DNA from: CAVVSD01 sp963757125 | GTDB taxonomy: Bacteria; Actinomycetota; Thermoleophilia; Solirubrobacterales; Solirubrobacteraceae | Assembly (NCBI GenBank): GCA_963757125.1 | Contig: CAVWQP010000009.1 | Span: 62,001 to 126,000 of the forward strand | Direction of reading: 5' to 3' | Length of the DNA: 64,000 nt | Shown: piece by piece, positions 9,056-16,372 of the stretch | Position numbering within the stretch: position 1 is the first letter of the stretch | Layout of the letters: each line of letters opens with the position of its first letter | The notes under the pieces: generated by a model | Told to the model about the DNA's origin: nothing | What the model saw: only the letters and a program-made list of their open reading frames with translations | Database searches by the model: none | Program-made: the position numbers and the translations under genes

Positions 9056-9973
9056 CTACGTGAGGTCGAGCGCGCTGCGCACCGCGTCGTCGAAGCCGAG
9101 CGGATCGTCGTTGAGGCCCGGGGGCGGCGGTTCCTTGACCACCATCTCGGAGGTCATGCCGTCGATGAGCGGCTTCACGAGGCCCATCTCCACGGGTGTC
9201 ACGAGCCCCACCCAGTAGGACGACAGCCGAGGCGACAGCACCGGGACGCGGACGACGAGCGGCTTGCGCCGGCCGCTGACGCGCGCGTAGCTCTCCATCA
9301 TCTCGCGGTAGGAGAGGACGTCCGCGCCGCCCAGTTGCACCTCCGACGGCGGGTCGGGGAGGTCGGCCAGCGCCGCGAGGGTCCGCGTCACGTCGTCGAT
9401 CGCGACCGGCTGCGTTCGGGTGTCCAGCCAGCGCGGGACGACCATGACGGGCAGTCGATGGACGAGCGAGCGCAGCATCACGAAGGACGCCGACTCGCTG
9501 CCGATGACCATCGCCGCGCGGACGTGGATCGTCGTCACGTGCTGCGCGAGGATCTCCGCGACCTCCTCGCGGCTGCGCAGGTGCTCGGACTTGTCGCCGC
9601 CGGTCAGGCCCTCCAGGCCGCCGAGGTAGATCACGCGCTCGACGCCGGCCTCCGCGGCCGCACTGCCGAAGTTCTCCGCCGCACGACGGTCGCGCTTCGC
9701 GAACTCGTCGTCCGAGCCGCTCCCGCGCCCCATCGAGTGCACGAGGTAATAGGCGACCCCGATGCCGTCGAGCGCCTCCACGAGGCCGGTGCCGTCGACG
9801 ACGTCGCCCTCGGCGACCTCGACCTCGTCGGGCAGCGAAGCGCGCGCGCGACCCTCGTCGCGCGCGAGTGCACGCACGTGATGACCGTCCTCGAGCAGGA
9901 TCGGAAGGAGGCTGCCGCCGACGTAGCCGGTGGCGCCCGTGAGAAGGATGCGTCGCGGGACGTGAGTGCTCAC
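9056..9973 (-). CDS. NAD(P)-binding SDR-type protein (YbjT-like epimerase/dehydratase family)
   Basis: 305 aa atypical short-chain dehydrogenase. It starts with the Rossmann motif ILLTGATGYVGGSLLP; VAEGDVVDGTGLVEAL and YYLVHSMGRG follow in the positions expected for YbjT-like proteins. The classical catalytic YxxxK is not evident, so it may bind NAD(P)H without a typical dehydrogenase reaction. GTG start at 9973. A 14-bp perfect palindrome (9978-9991) sits just upstream, and the divergent MerR-DICT gene is a likely regulator. The downstream membrane-anchored hypothetical protein is probably in the same operon. Confidence 0.82.
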   Translation of the reverse strand: MSTHVPRRILLTGATGYVGGSLLPILLEDGHHVRALARDEGRARASLPDEVEVAEGDVVDGTGLVEALDGIGVAYYLVHSMGRGSGSDDEFAKRDRRAAENFGSAAAEAGVERVIYLGGLEGLTGGDKSEHLRSREEVAEILAQHVTTIHVRAAMVIGSESASFVMLRSLVHRLPVMVVPRWLDTRTQPVAIDDVTRTLAALADLPDPPSEVQLGGADVLSYREMMESYARVSGRRKPLVVRVPVLSPRLSSYWVGLVTPVEMGLVKPLIDGMTSEMVVKEPPPPGLNDDPLGFDDAVRSALDLT

Positions 9974-9977
9974 ACCA

Positions 9978-9991
9978 GGGGTACGTACCCC
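9978..9991. promoter_or_regulatory. 14-bp perfect palindrome, probable operator between the SDR and MerR genes
   Basis: GGGGTACGTACCCC is self-complementary and lies 4 nt upstream of the SDR GTG start (9973) and about 50 nt upstream of the MerR GTG (10042). Its position between divergent genes suggests an operator for the MerR-DICT regulator; no binding data. Confidence 0.5.
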
Positions 9992-10041
9992 GGGACGGGC
10001 GCGATTGACCCGTGGACCTCAGGCGGCCGTATCCTCCTCCG

Positions 10042-10869
10042 GTGAGTCTCGCGATCAGCGACGTTGCGGAGCAGACCGGCATCGCGGCCGGGACGATCCG
10101 CATGTGGGAGCAGCGCTACGGGTTCCCCGTGCCCGACCGCACGGCCTCGGGCTACCGCCGCTACTCCACCGAGGACGTCGACGCGCTCAAGCGGGTCGCG
10201 GCGCTGCGCCGCCGGGGGCTCTCCGTCCCCGCGGCCATCCAGCGCGCGCGGGAGACCGGGTCGCTCGCGGGCCGTCCCTCGATCTACGCCGCCGTCGCCG
10301 AGGCCGGCCACGACGCCCGCCCCCAGATCCTGCGCAAGTCGACGCTCATCGCCCTGAGCCGGGCCATCGAGCACGAGGCGCTCGCGCACGCCGCGGCGCC
10401 CGTCCTGTTCGGCGCCTTCCAGCGCGAGCGCTTCTACCGCCACGTCGAGCGCCGCTACCAGCGCCTCGCGTCGCTCGCGGACGCGGCGTTCGTCTTCGCC
10501 GACTTCGCAGAGCCGCGCATCCCGGAGATCGGTCCGATCGAGGTGCCGGTCGGCCCGCAGGACGCGCTCGCCAACGAGTGGGCCGTCATCATCGACGCCC
10601 CCGGCTACTCCGCGTGCCTGCTGGGCTGGGAGCACCCGGCCGCCGAGCCCGCCGACGACGGCGAGCGCCGCTTCGAGGCGATCTGGACGCTGGATCCGCG
10701 CGCGACGCGCCGCGCCGCCCAGGTGGCCGTGGGTCTCGCTGCGCGCGAGGTGCCCGAGGAGGGCGGCCGGGTCGCGGCGATGCTGGCCGACCGGCCGCTG
10801 GCGATCGAGGAGCCGGCGCCGTCCCTGACGGCGCTGACGAACCGCCTCGTCGCCTACCTGGAACCCTGA
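10042..10869 (+). CDS. MerR-family regulator with DICT sensory domain
   Basis: 275 aa. The N-terminal MerR helix-turn-helix is LAISDVAEQTGIAAGTIRMW and QRYGFPVPDRTASGYRRYS (about 1-45). The C-terminal half (about 95-230, from LIALSRAIEHEALAHAAAPV to EWAVIIDAPGYSACLLGWE) fits the DICT domain described in actinobacterial and cyanobacterial regulators. GTG 10042 is preferred to GTG 10012 because TATCCT at 10030-10035 is 6 nt upstream and fits the leaderless pattern seen here. It is divergent from the SDR operon, its likely target. The signal sensed is unknown. Confidence 0.85.
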   Translation: MSLAISDVAEQTGIAAGTIRMWEQRYGFPVPDRTASGYRRYSTEDVDALKRVAALRRRGLSVPAAIQRARETGSLAGRPSIYAAVAEAGHDARPQILRKSTLIALSRAIEHEALAHAAAPVLFGAFQRERFYRHVERRYQRLASLADAAFVFADFAEPRIPEIGPIEVPVGPQDALANEWAVIIDAPGYSACLLGWEHPAAEPADDGERRFEAIWTLDPRATRRAAQVAVGLAAREVPEEGGRVAAMLADRPLAIEEPAPSLTALTNRLVAYLEP

Positions 10870-11624
10870 GCCGCGGGCGGCGAGGCGACCTGCGCCGCGC
10901 CGATGACGTCGGTCGTCGTGAAGCCGAGGTCGCGGGCGGTGGCCTGCGTGAGGTCGTAGCGGATGCCGCGCGCGAACGGGCCGCGGTCGACGACGGGCGC
11001 GCGCAGGATGTGCCCCTTGTAGACGAGCTCGACGATGCTGCCGCAGGGCAGCGAGCGGTGGGCGATGCCGCGCAGGCTGCGGGTGAGCCGCTGGCCGCAG
11101 GCGGTGCGGTTGCCGAACAGCCCGGGGCCGAAGAAGGTCGCCTTCGCGGAGCGGTAGCCCGTGACCGCGATGAGCGGCGTCTGGGCCGCGCTGGCCTGGA
11201 CGGCGCCGGACCCGGCGAGGACCGCGCGCATCGCGAACAGCCCGACGCGGTCGAGGGTCCACACCGCGGAGAAGCTCCCGTCGGCGCCGGCGGTCGTGCC
11301 CGCGACCGTCACCCATCCGCGCTTCGCGTCCTGGCGCTGCACGGCCACGACGCGGCCGGCTCCGCCGGGGAAGTTCCCGGACAGCGTCACCGGCATCCCG
11401 ACCATCGCGCCGATCCGTCCGCCGAGGTCGACCGGGGCGGGCAGGAGCGGGCCGCCGGCGGGCACGGGGGTGACGGGCACCGCCGGCGTGTCGGTCGGCG
11501 ACACGCCGCCGCTGCCGTCGGCGTGCGCGGCCGCCGGCACCGCCAGCGCGAGCAGGGCGACGGCCCCAGCTCGTGCGAGCAGGCTGCGCAGGGTCGCGAT
11601 GTCGCGGAGGCGCGGATCGTGCAT
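10854..11624 (-). CDS. Secreted double-psi beta-barrel (RlpA-like) cell-wall protein
   Basis: 256 aa from ATG 11624. The N-terminus has a basic start and hydrophobic signal (LLARAGAVALLALAVPAAAHA). The middle (about 65-150) is a beta-rich, Ig-like segment. The C-terminal about 100 residues are a DPBB domain: ATFFGPGLFGNRTACGQRL, LPCGSIVELVYKG and APVVDRGPFARGIRYDL. Such proteins are RlpA-like septal lytic enzymes or resuscitation-related wall factors. A c-di-AMP riboswitch lies in its 5' leader, so expression should fall when c-di-AMP is high (family behaviour). Its end overlaps the MerR gene by 16 bp. Whether the domain is an active lytic transglycosylase is not certain. Confidence 0.85.
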   Translation of the reverse strand: MHDPRLRDIATLRSLLARAGAVALLALAVPAAAHADGSGGVSPTDTPAVPVTPVPAGGPLLPAPVDLGGRIGAMVGMPVTLSGNFPGGAGRVVAVQRQDAKRGWVTVAGTTAGADGSFSAVWTLDRVGLFAMRAVLAGSGAVQASAAQTPLIAVTGYRSAKATFFGPGLFGNRTACGQRLTRSLRGIAHRSLPCGSIVELVYKGHILRAPVVDRGPFARGIRYDLTQATARDLGFTTTDVIGAAQVASPPAAQGSR

Positions 11625-11639
11625 ACGTGATGTGGACCG

Positions 11640-11785
11640 GTGCGTTCGGCCTACGGGGTGAGCTGACGGGCTCGCGCCTCCAAGCGCTACGACACGTCGA
11701 GGTGTCGATTCGCCCCCGCGGGACGGTTGCCCGTCCCGCAAGTGGTTCCCCCGCCTCCTGGACGCCGGACGTCCGGGAGCTCGGC
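11640..11785 (-). ncRNA. c-di-AMP riboswitch (ydaO/yuaA type) controlling the DPBB protein
   Basis: Read on the minus strand, the leader carries the conserved ydaO core pieces in order: GCGGGGGAACC (11743-11755), then a strong hairpin with arms GCGGGACGG and CCGTCCCGC, GGGGGCGAATC (11707-11717), and near the 3' end GCCCGTCAGCTCACCCCGTA followed by GGC (11649-11671). ydaO RNAs bind c-di-AMP and usually turn expression off. The core ends about 25 nt before the ATG at 11624. I see no clear terminator stem after it, so the switching mechanism is unresolved. Outer boundaries are approximate. Confidence 0.88.
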
Positions 11786-11800
11786 TGAGGGCGCGGAGCA

Positions 11801-11806
11801 TACACT
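11801..11806 (+). promoter_or_regulatory. -10-like hexamer TACACT of leaderless MOSC gene
   Basis: TACACT is 7 nt upstream of the GTG at 11814, matching the leaderless pattern found repeatedly in this window. It lies on the opposite strand just upstream of the c-di-AMP riboswitch transcription unit. Confidence 0.45.
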
Positions 11807-11813
11807 CCCGTCC

Positions 11814-12524
11814 GTGCAGGTCGGGCGTGTCTCGGAGCTCTGGCGCTACCCGGTGAAGTCGATGGGTGGCCAGCCCCTGGACGAGGCGTTCGTGTCCTGG
11901 CACGGGGTCGAGGGAGACCGGCGCTGGGCGTTCGTCCGCGACGGGCTCACCAGCAGCTCGTTCCCCTGGCTGACGATCCGCGAGCGACCCGAGCTCCGGC
12001 ACTTCCGGACGTGGTTCACGGACCCCGGCCGGCCCGACGACTCGCCGACGACGGTGCGCACCCCCGAGGGCGAGGAGCTCGACGTCGCGGACGAGCGGCT
12101 GGCCGAGCGCATCGGGCCTGGCGTCCGCGTCATCAGGCAGAACCGCGGCATCCCCGACATCGCCCCGCTGTCGCTCATGACGACCATGACGATCGGCGGG
12201 CTGTCCGGCCTCGTGGGCACGCAGCTGGACTCCCGTCGCTTCCGTCCGAACCTCGTGATCGAGCCGGCCGGCGACGAGCCGTTCCCCGAGGACGGCTGGG
12301 TGGGGTCGGTCCTGCGCATCGGCGAGCTGCGGATGCGCGTGGACCAGCGCGACAAGCGCTGCGTGATGATCAACATCGATCCCGACACGGACGAGCGCGA
12401 CGCCGCCGTCCTGCGGGCCGTCGCGCAGCAGCGCGACGCGTGCGCCGGCGTCTACGGCACGACCGTCATGCCGGGGCGCGTCGCGACGGGCGACGCGGTC
12501 GTGCTCGAGGCGGGGACCGCGTGA
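11814..12524 (+). CDS. MOSC domain-containing protein
   Basis: 236 aa. An N-terminal MOSC beta-barrel (VSELWRYPVKSMGGQPLDEA at the start) is followed by the MOSC domain with PLSLMTTMTIGGL, SRRFRPNLVIE and the conserved cysteine in DKRCVMINIDP (about residue 183), which in mARC-like proteins binds the molybdenum cofactor. The start is GTG 11814; the frame is open further upstream but conserved sequence begins here and TACACT lies 7 nt before it. It probably belongs to the molybdenum-dependent reductase or sulfur-carrier type; substrate unknown. Confidence 0.88.
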   Translation: MQVGRVSELWRYPVKSMGGQPLDEAFVSWHGVEGDRRWAFVRDGLTSSSFPWLTIRERPELRHFRTWFTDPGRPDDSPTTVRTPEGEELDVADERLAERIGPGVRVIRQNRGIPDIAPLSLMTTMTIGGLSGLVGTQLDSRRFRPNLVIEPAGDEPFPEDGWVGSVLRIGELRMRVDQRDKRCVMINIDPDTDERDAAVLRAVAQQRDACAGVYGTTVMPGRVATGDAVVLEAGTA

Positions 12525-12525
12525 G

Positions 12526-12879
12526 CTACGGCCGCGGGACGCGCCCGAGCGTCGCGCTGAGGACGGCCCGCGTGAGGCTGATCCCGAAGTGGAACAGCGC
12601 GCCCGTGAGCTCGATCCCCGCGACGGCCACGTCGGCCAGCGGCGATCGGTGCGCCTCGCGCGTGGGCGCGGGCGGCAACGGCGGGGGCGGTGGAGCAGCC
12701 GCCTCGGTCACCTTGGGCCTCGGCTTCGGCTTCGGCTTGGCCGGAGCCCGCTTGGGCTTCGGCTCAGATGCGGCGGTCGTTCGGCGCGTGCTGCGACGTG
12801 CCGGACGGGTCCGCGGCAGGTTGGTGAGGACCTCGCGCTCGTCGGATTCATCGGCCACGACCGCATCATCGCACTCCAC
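12526..12879 (-). CDS. Small Lys/Pro/Ala-rich protein with C-terminal hydrophobic segment
   Basis: 117 aa, no family recognised. The N-terminus is acidic (CDDAVVADESDEREV), the middle is a basic Lys-Pro repeat (KPKRAPAKPKPKPRPK) followed by a poly-proline run, and the C-terminus (about 82-112) holds a mildly hydrophobic helix (VAVAGIELTGALFHFGISL). The layout resembles small nucleoid- or membrane-associated actinobacterial proteins, but no function can be assigned. The start is GTG 12879 or an in-frame GTG about 20 nt later. It ends 1 nt after the MOSC stop, convergently. Confidence 0.55.
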   Translation of the reverse strand: MECDDAVVADESDEREVLTNLPRTRPARRSTRRTTAASEPKPKRAPAKPKPKPRPKVTEAAAPPPPPLPPAPTREAHRSPLADVAVAGIELTGALFHFGISLTRAVLSATLGRVPRP

Positions 12880-13079
12880 TCGGGGTCAAGTCGTGCCGAA
12901 ATCTGCAACGCAGGTACGCACCGCATTGCCGGGGCATCACCGAGCACCTACCATCACGACTACGTTTGCGACACGGGCTGGGGGGCAGCAGCTACCTTCA
13001 GGTCACAAGCGTCCTTCGTCGAGAGCAACTGGCCGGGCGACCTACGAGCGTCTCGGCGTCCAACGCGAAAGCGAATGAG

Positions 13080-14183
13080 ATGTCAGTAGTGGAACTGCAG
13101 GAACTCGAAGAGATCAAGGGACTGGTCGCGAAGGGCTCGCAGACCGGCGTGCTGACGTACGCCGAGATCGCCGCCGCCGTGTCCGAGATCGATCTCGACG
13201 AGGCCGACGTCGAGGAGCTCCACTCGTTCCTCGAGCGTTCGGAGATCGAGCTCGTGGAGGAGATCGATCCGGCGGCACGCGCCGCCAGTGAGGTCGAGCG
13301 GGCGCCGGACAAGCGGCGCGGGCGCAAGGCGCGCACGCAGATCGACTTCCGGCCCGACATGACCACCGACTCCCTTCAGCTGTTCCTGAAGGACATCGGG
13401 AAGGTCCGGCTGCTGACGGCGCAGGAGGAGGTCGACCTCGCGAAGCGCATCGAGCGCGGCGATCTCGACGCGAAGCAGAAGATGGTCGAGTCGAACCTGC
13501 GCCTCGTCGTCTCGATCGCGAAGAACTACCGCAACCAGGGGCTCCCGTTCCTGGACCTCATCCAGGAGGGCACGCTCGGGCTCGTGCGTGCTGCGGAGAA
13601 GTTCGACTACCGCAAGGGCTTCAAGTTCTCGACCTACGCCACCTGGTGGATCCGCCAGGCGATCGCACGCGCGCTCGCCGACAAGGCGCGCACGATCCGC
13701 ATCCCGGTGCACGTGGTCGAGAAGCTCAACAAGATCGGCCGCGCCGAGCGCAAGCTCGTCACCGAGCTGGGCCGCGAGCCCACCGCCGACGAGATCGCCG
13801 AGGTCACCGGGATCGACCCCGAGGAGGTCGACTCGATCAAGCGCTCCGCGCAGGCCCCGGTCTCGCTCGAGAAGCCGGTGGGTGACGAGGAGGAGTCCGA
13901 GTTCGGCCAGTTCATCGCCGACGAGCGCGCCGAGTCGCCGTACGAGCGCGCCGCGGAGATCCTCACGAAGGAGGCGCTGCGCGAGGCGCTGGAGAACCTC
14001 TCCTACCGCGAGCGCCGCGTGCTCGAGCTCCGCTACGGACTCGGCGGGGAGCATCCCCGCACGCTCGACGAGGTGGGCCGCACGTTCAACGTGACGCGCG
14101 AGCGCATCCGCCAGATCGAGAACCAGTCGCTCAAGAAGCTGCAGTCGCTCGCGGAGGCCCAGAAGCTCCGCGACGTGGCCTGA
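13080..14183 (+). CDS. rpoD: Primary RNA polymerase sigma factor (RpoD/SigA)
   Basis: 367 aa from ATG 13080. Region 1.1 (about 1-60) is present, marking a primary-type sigma. Region 1.2 starts at DSLQLFLKDIGKVRLLT. Region 2 is VESNLRLVVSIAKNYRNQG, FLDLIQEGTLGLVRAAEKF and FKFSTYATWWIRQAIARA (core binding and -10 recognition). Region 3 follows at RIPVHVVEKLNKI. Region 4.2 is TLDEVGRTFNVTRERIRQIE. Upstream in-frame sequence back to 12966 is not conserved. There is no strong Shine-Dalgarno. A 9-bp GC hairpin terminator follows the gene. Confidence 0.96.
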   Translation: MSVVELQELEEIKGLVAKGSQTGVLTYAEIAAAVSEIDLDEADVEELHSFLERSEIELVEEIDPAARAASEVERAPDKRRGRKARTQIDFRPDMTTDSLQLFLKDIGKVRLLTAQEEVDLAKRIERGDLDAKQKMVESNLRLVVSIAKNYRNQGLPFLDLIQEGTLGLVRAAEKFDYRKGFKFSTYATWWIRQAIARALADKARTIRIPVHVVEKLNKIGRAERKLVTELGREPTADEIAEVTGIDPEEVDSIKRSAQAPVSLEKPVGDEEESEFGQFIADERAESPYERAAEILTKEALREALENLSYRERRVLELRYGLGGEHPRTLDEVGRTFNVTRERIRQIENQSLKKLQSLAEAQKLRDVA

Positions 14184-14201
14184 CGAACGGCGCGTAGTTC
14201 G

Positions 14202-14222
14202 CCCCCCGCGAGGCGCGGGGGG
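14202..14222. terminator. GC-rich hairpin after rpoD
   Basis: Perfect 9-bp stem, arms CCCCCCGCG (14202-14210) and CGCGGGGGG (14214-14222), loop AGG, 18 nt after the rpoD stop. No T-run follows, as is common for terminators in very GC-rich actinobacteria. Confidence 0.6.
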
Positions 14223-14263
14223 ACCCGGATGGGGCGCGGGGCCATCCAGGCGAGACTGCCTGC

Positions 14264-14788
14264 ATGGCTACTCCCACCATCACCGAGCCGCGGTTCGCGA
14301 CCCGCGACGCTGCGTCCGCAGCGCCCGGCGTCGCCCGTTCCGCCTCCCTCGTCACGGGCCCGACGTACTGGCTCTCGATCGCCGGCATCTACCTGATGCA
14401 GGGTGCCCTCTGGTACTACGGCGCCTACGAGAAGATCGTCGGCGGCAACCTCGATGCTCCGGCCGGCATCCAGAAGGCCTTCGCCGGCAGCGTCATGGAC
14501 ACGTTCCCCGGGGTCGGGGTCGCGTGGGTGGTCATCGCGCTCGCCGAGGCGGCCATCGTCGTCGGCCTGCTGGCGAGCCTCATTCGCGGCGAGTTCCTGC
14601 GCGACCGCGCCAAGCCGATCCTGCTCGGCACGCTCGCCGGCAGCTTCGTCGTCCTCGGCGCACTGCTCTTCGGCCAGTCGATGATCGGCGAGCACGACTC
14701 CGTCGCGTCGCTGTTCACCTACGGCGCGGGCACGCTCGTGATGATGGCCGCAGTCGTCTACCTGTCGCCGGGCTCTCGCGGCCGGTAG
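14264..14788 (+). CDS. Small integral membrane protein, DoxX-like
   Basis: 174 aa with four predicted membrane helices: about 32-52 (TYWLSIAGIYLMQGALWYYG), 80-102 (GVGVAWVVIALAEAAIVVGL), 118-138 (ILLGTLAGSFVVLGALLFG) and 148-165 (LFTYGAGTLVMMAAVVYL). The YGAYEKIVGG segment between helices 1 and 2 and the overall topology resemble DoxX/quinol-oxidase-subunit-like proteins, but similarity is general only. It sits alone between rpoD and the pilT-like gene; function unknown. Confidence 0.75.
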   Translation: MATPTITEPRFATRDAASAAPGVARSASLVTGPTYWLSIAGIYLMQGALWYYGAYEKIVGGNLDAPAGIQKAFAGSVMDTFPGVGVAWVVIALAEAAIVVGLLASLIRGEFLRDRAKPILLGTLAGSFVVLGALLFGQSMIGEHDSVASLFTYGAGTLVMMAAVVYLSPGSRGR

Positions 14789-14825
14789 CCGCGTATCCCG
14801 GACGGGCGTCCACTCCTGGACCCCT

Positions 14826-15986
14826 GTGATCGAGGTGGGGGCGCCGTGCACCGATAGCCGCGGTGTGTTCGACGTCAACGAGGCACTCCACGCACTGATC
14901 GCACGCGGTGGTTCCGACCTGCACATCAAGGCCGGTAACCGCCCGCTCATTCGAGTCGACGGGCTCCTTCAAGCAATCGACCCGGGTGCAGAGAACTTGA
15001 GCCCGGCCGATACGGACGACGCCCTGGCGGCGCTCCTGAAGGAGACCGCGAAGCGCGAGGAGTTCATGGAGGAGGGTGAGGTCGACTTCTCCTACGTGCT
15101 GACCGGCATCGCCCGATTCCGGATCAACGCCTTCCGCCAGCGCGGCTCGATCGCCATCGTGGCCCGCGCGATCCCGTTCGGCATCAAGACGATCGACGAG
15201 CTCGCCCTGCCGGCGGTCATCCGCGACCTCGCGGAGGAGGAGCGCGGGATCATCCTCGTGACCGGCACGACCGGCTCGGGCAAGTCCACGACGCTCGCCG
15301 CGATGATCGACCACATGAACGAGCGCTTTGCGCGCCACATCGTGACGGTCGAGGATCCGATCGAGTTCCTGCACCGCGACAAGCGCTCCAGCATCAACCA
15401 GCGCGAGGTCGGCCAGGACACCAAGTCCTTCGGCCGCGCCCTGCGCCGCGTGCTGCGTCAGGACCCCGACGTGATCCTCATCGGCGAGATGCGCGACGAG
15501 GAGACGGTGCACACCGCGCTGAGCGCGGCGGAGACCGGCCACCTCGTGCTGTCGACGGTGCACAGCGTCGACGCCGCCGAGACGGTCAACCGCATCATCG
15601 ACGTCTTCCCCCCGCACATGCATTCGCAGGTCCGCGCGATGGTCGCCGGCACGCTGAAGGGCGTCATCTCCCAGCGGCTGGTCCGCGCGAAGGACGGCGG
15701 CCGCGTCGCGACCTGCGAGGTCATGCGCATGACGGGCCGCGTCCGAGACTTCATCATGGACCCCGCGCAGACCGGCAAGCTGGGCGAGGTCGTCGCCGAC
15801 GGCGGCTTCTACGGGATGCAGACCTTCGACCAGGCGCTCTTCACGCACGTCAAGGAAGGCCGCATCAGCGTCGAGGAGGCGGTCCGCGCCGCGACGAGCC
15901 CGCACGACTTCAAGCTGCTGCTGGCGGCGGACGGTCGCCGCGGGACGACGATGGACGACGTGGCGGACATCCGCGCCGCCGCCTGA
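14826..15986 (+). CDS. Type IV pilus twitching-motility ATPase (PilT family)
   Basis: 386 aa from GTG 14826. An in-frame GTG at 14865 would start right at the conserved FDVNEALHALIARGGSDLHI and may be the true start (373 aa). The protein is a secretion-type hexameric ATPase: an N-terminal PAS-like domain (about 15-110), then a RecA-like domain with Walker A GTTGSGKST (about 147-155), the Asp box with TVEDPIEFLH, Walker B RQDPDVILIGEMRDEET and the His box HLVLSTVHSVDA. PilT retracts type IV pili. No pilin, PilB or PilC gene is next to it, so the machinery must be elsewhere or the ATPase serves another filament. Confidence 0.9.
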   Translation: MIEVGAPCTDSRGVFDVNEALHALIARGGSDLHIKAGNRPLIRVDGLLQAIDPGAENLSPADTDDALAALLKETAKREEFMEEGEVDFSYVLTGIARFRINAFRQRGSIAIVARAIPFGIKTIDELALPAVIRDLAEEERGIILVTGTTGSGKSTTLAAMIDHMNERFARHIVTVEDPIEFLHRDKRSSINQREVGQDTKSFGRALRRVLRQDPDVILIGEMRDEETVHTALSAAETGHLVLSTVHSVDAAETVNRIIDVFPPHMHSQVRAMVAGTLKGVISQRLVRAKDGGRVATCEVMRMTGRVRDFIMDPAQTGKLGEVVADGGFYGMQTFDQALFTHVKEGRISVEEAVRAATSPHDFKLLLAADGRRGTTMDDVADIRAAA

Positions 15987-15994
15987 CGCCCCGG

Positions 15995-16017
15995 GACTTC
16001 ACCAAGTAAAGTAAGGG
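15995..16017 (+). promoter_or_regulatory. Probable HxlR promoter/operator
   Basis: An AT-richer island in a GC-rich context: ACTT and AAGT half-sites separated by CACC, overlapping TAAAGT (16007-16012) 8 nt upstream of the ATG at 16021. HxlR proteins often bind such A/T half-sites; inference from position. Confidence 0.4.
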
Positions 16018-16020
16018 GCG

Positions 16021-16362
16021 ATGGATCCCAATTGCCCCGTCTGCGCGACCGCCGACATCGTCTGCGGCAAGTGGACGCTCCTGCTCGTGCGCGACCTGTC
16101 CGAGGGCAACTCGCGCTTCTGCGAGCTGGAGCGCTCGCTCGCCGGGATCAGCCCACGCACCCTGTCGCTGCGCCTGCGGGCGCTCGAGGAGGAGGGGATC
16201 GTGCGGCGCACCACGTACGCCGAGGTCCCCCCGCGCGTCGAGTACGCCCTCACCGAGAAGGGCGAGGCGCTGCTGCCGATCATCGAGTCGATGCGGGACT
16301 ACGGGGAGATGTGGCTCGGCGCGGAGTGCGCGACCGAGCCTGCGGCAGTCGCCGCCGCGTAG
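16021..16362 (+). CDS. HxlR-family transcriptional regulator
   Basis: 113 aa. It has the HxlR signature CPVCATADIVCGKWTLLLV at the N-terminus, then the winged-helix core RFCELERSLAGISPRTLSLR and the wing RTTYAEVPPRVEYALTEKG. HxlR proteins are dimeric redox- or ligand-responsive regulators; several Cys (residues 5, 8, 15, 37) could respond to thiol-reactive electrophiles. Just upstream, ACTT-CACC-AAGT (half-sites 15995-16006) with a following AGTAAG looks like an autoregulatory operator around the -10-like TAAAGT (16007-16012). Target genes beyond itself are unknown. Confidence 0.88.
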   Translation: MDPNCPVCATADIVCGKWTLLLVRDLSEGNSRFCELERSLAGISPRTLSLRLRALEEEGIVRRTTYAEVPPRVEYALTEKGEALLPIIESMRDYGEMWLGAECATEPAAVAAA

Positions 16363-16365
16363 CCT
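16360..16365 (+). promoter_or_regulatory. -10-like hexamer TAGCCT of leaderless fur-type gene
   Basis: TAGCCT is 7 nt before GTG 16373, and its TAG is the stop codon of the upstream HxlR gene, the same layout as the Lrp-glpX junction. Confidence 0.5.
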
Positions 16366-16372
16366 TCTCGGC

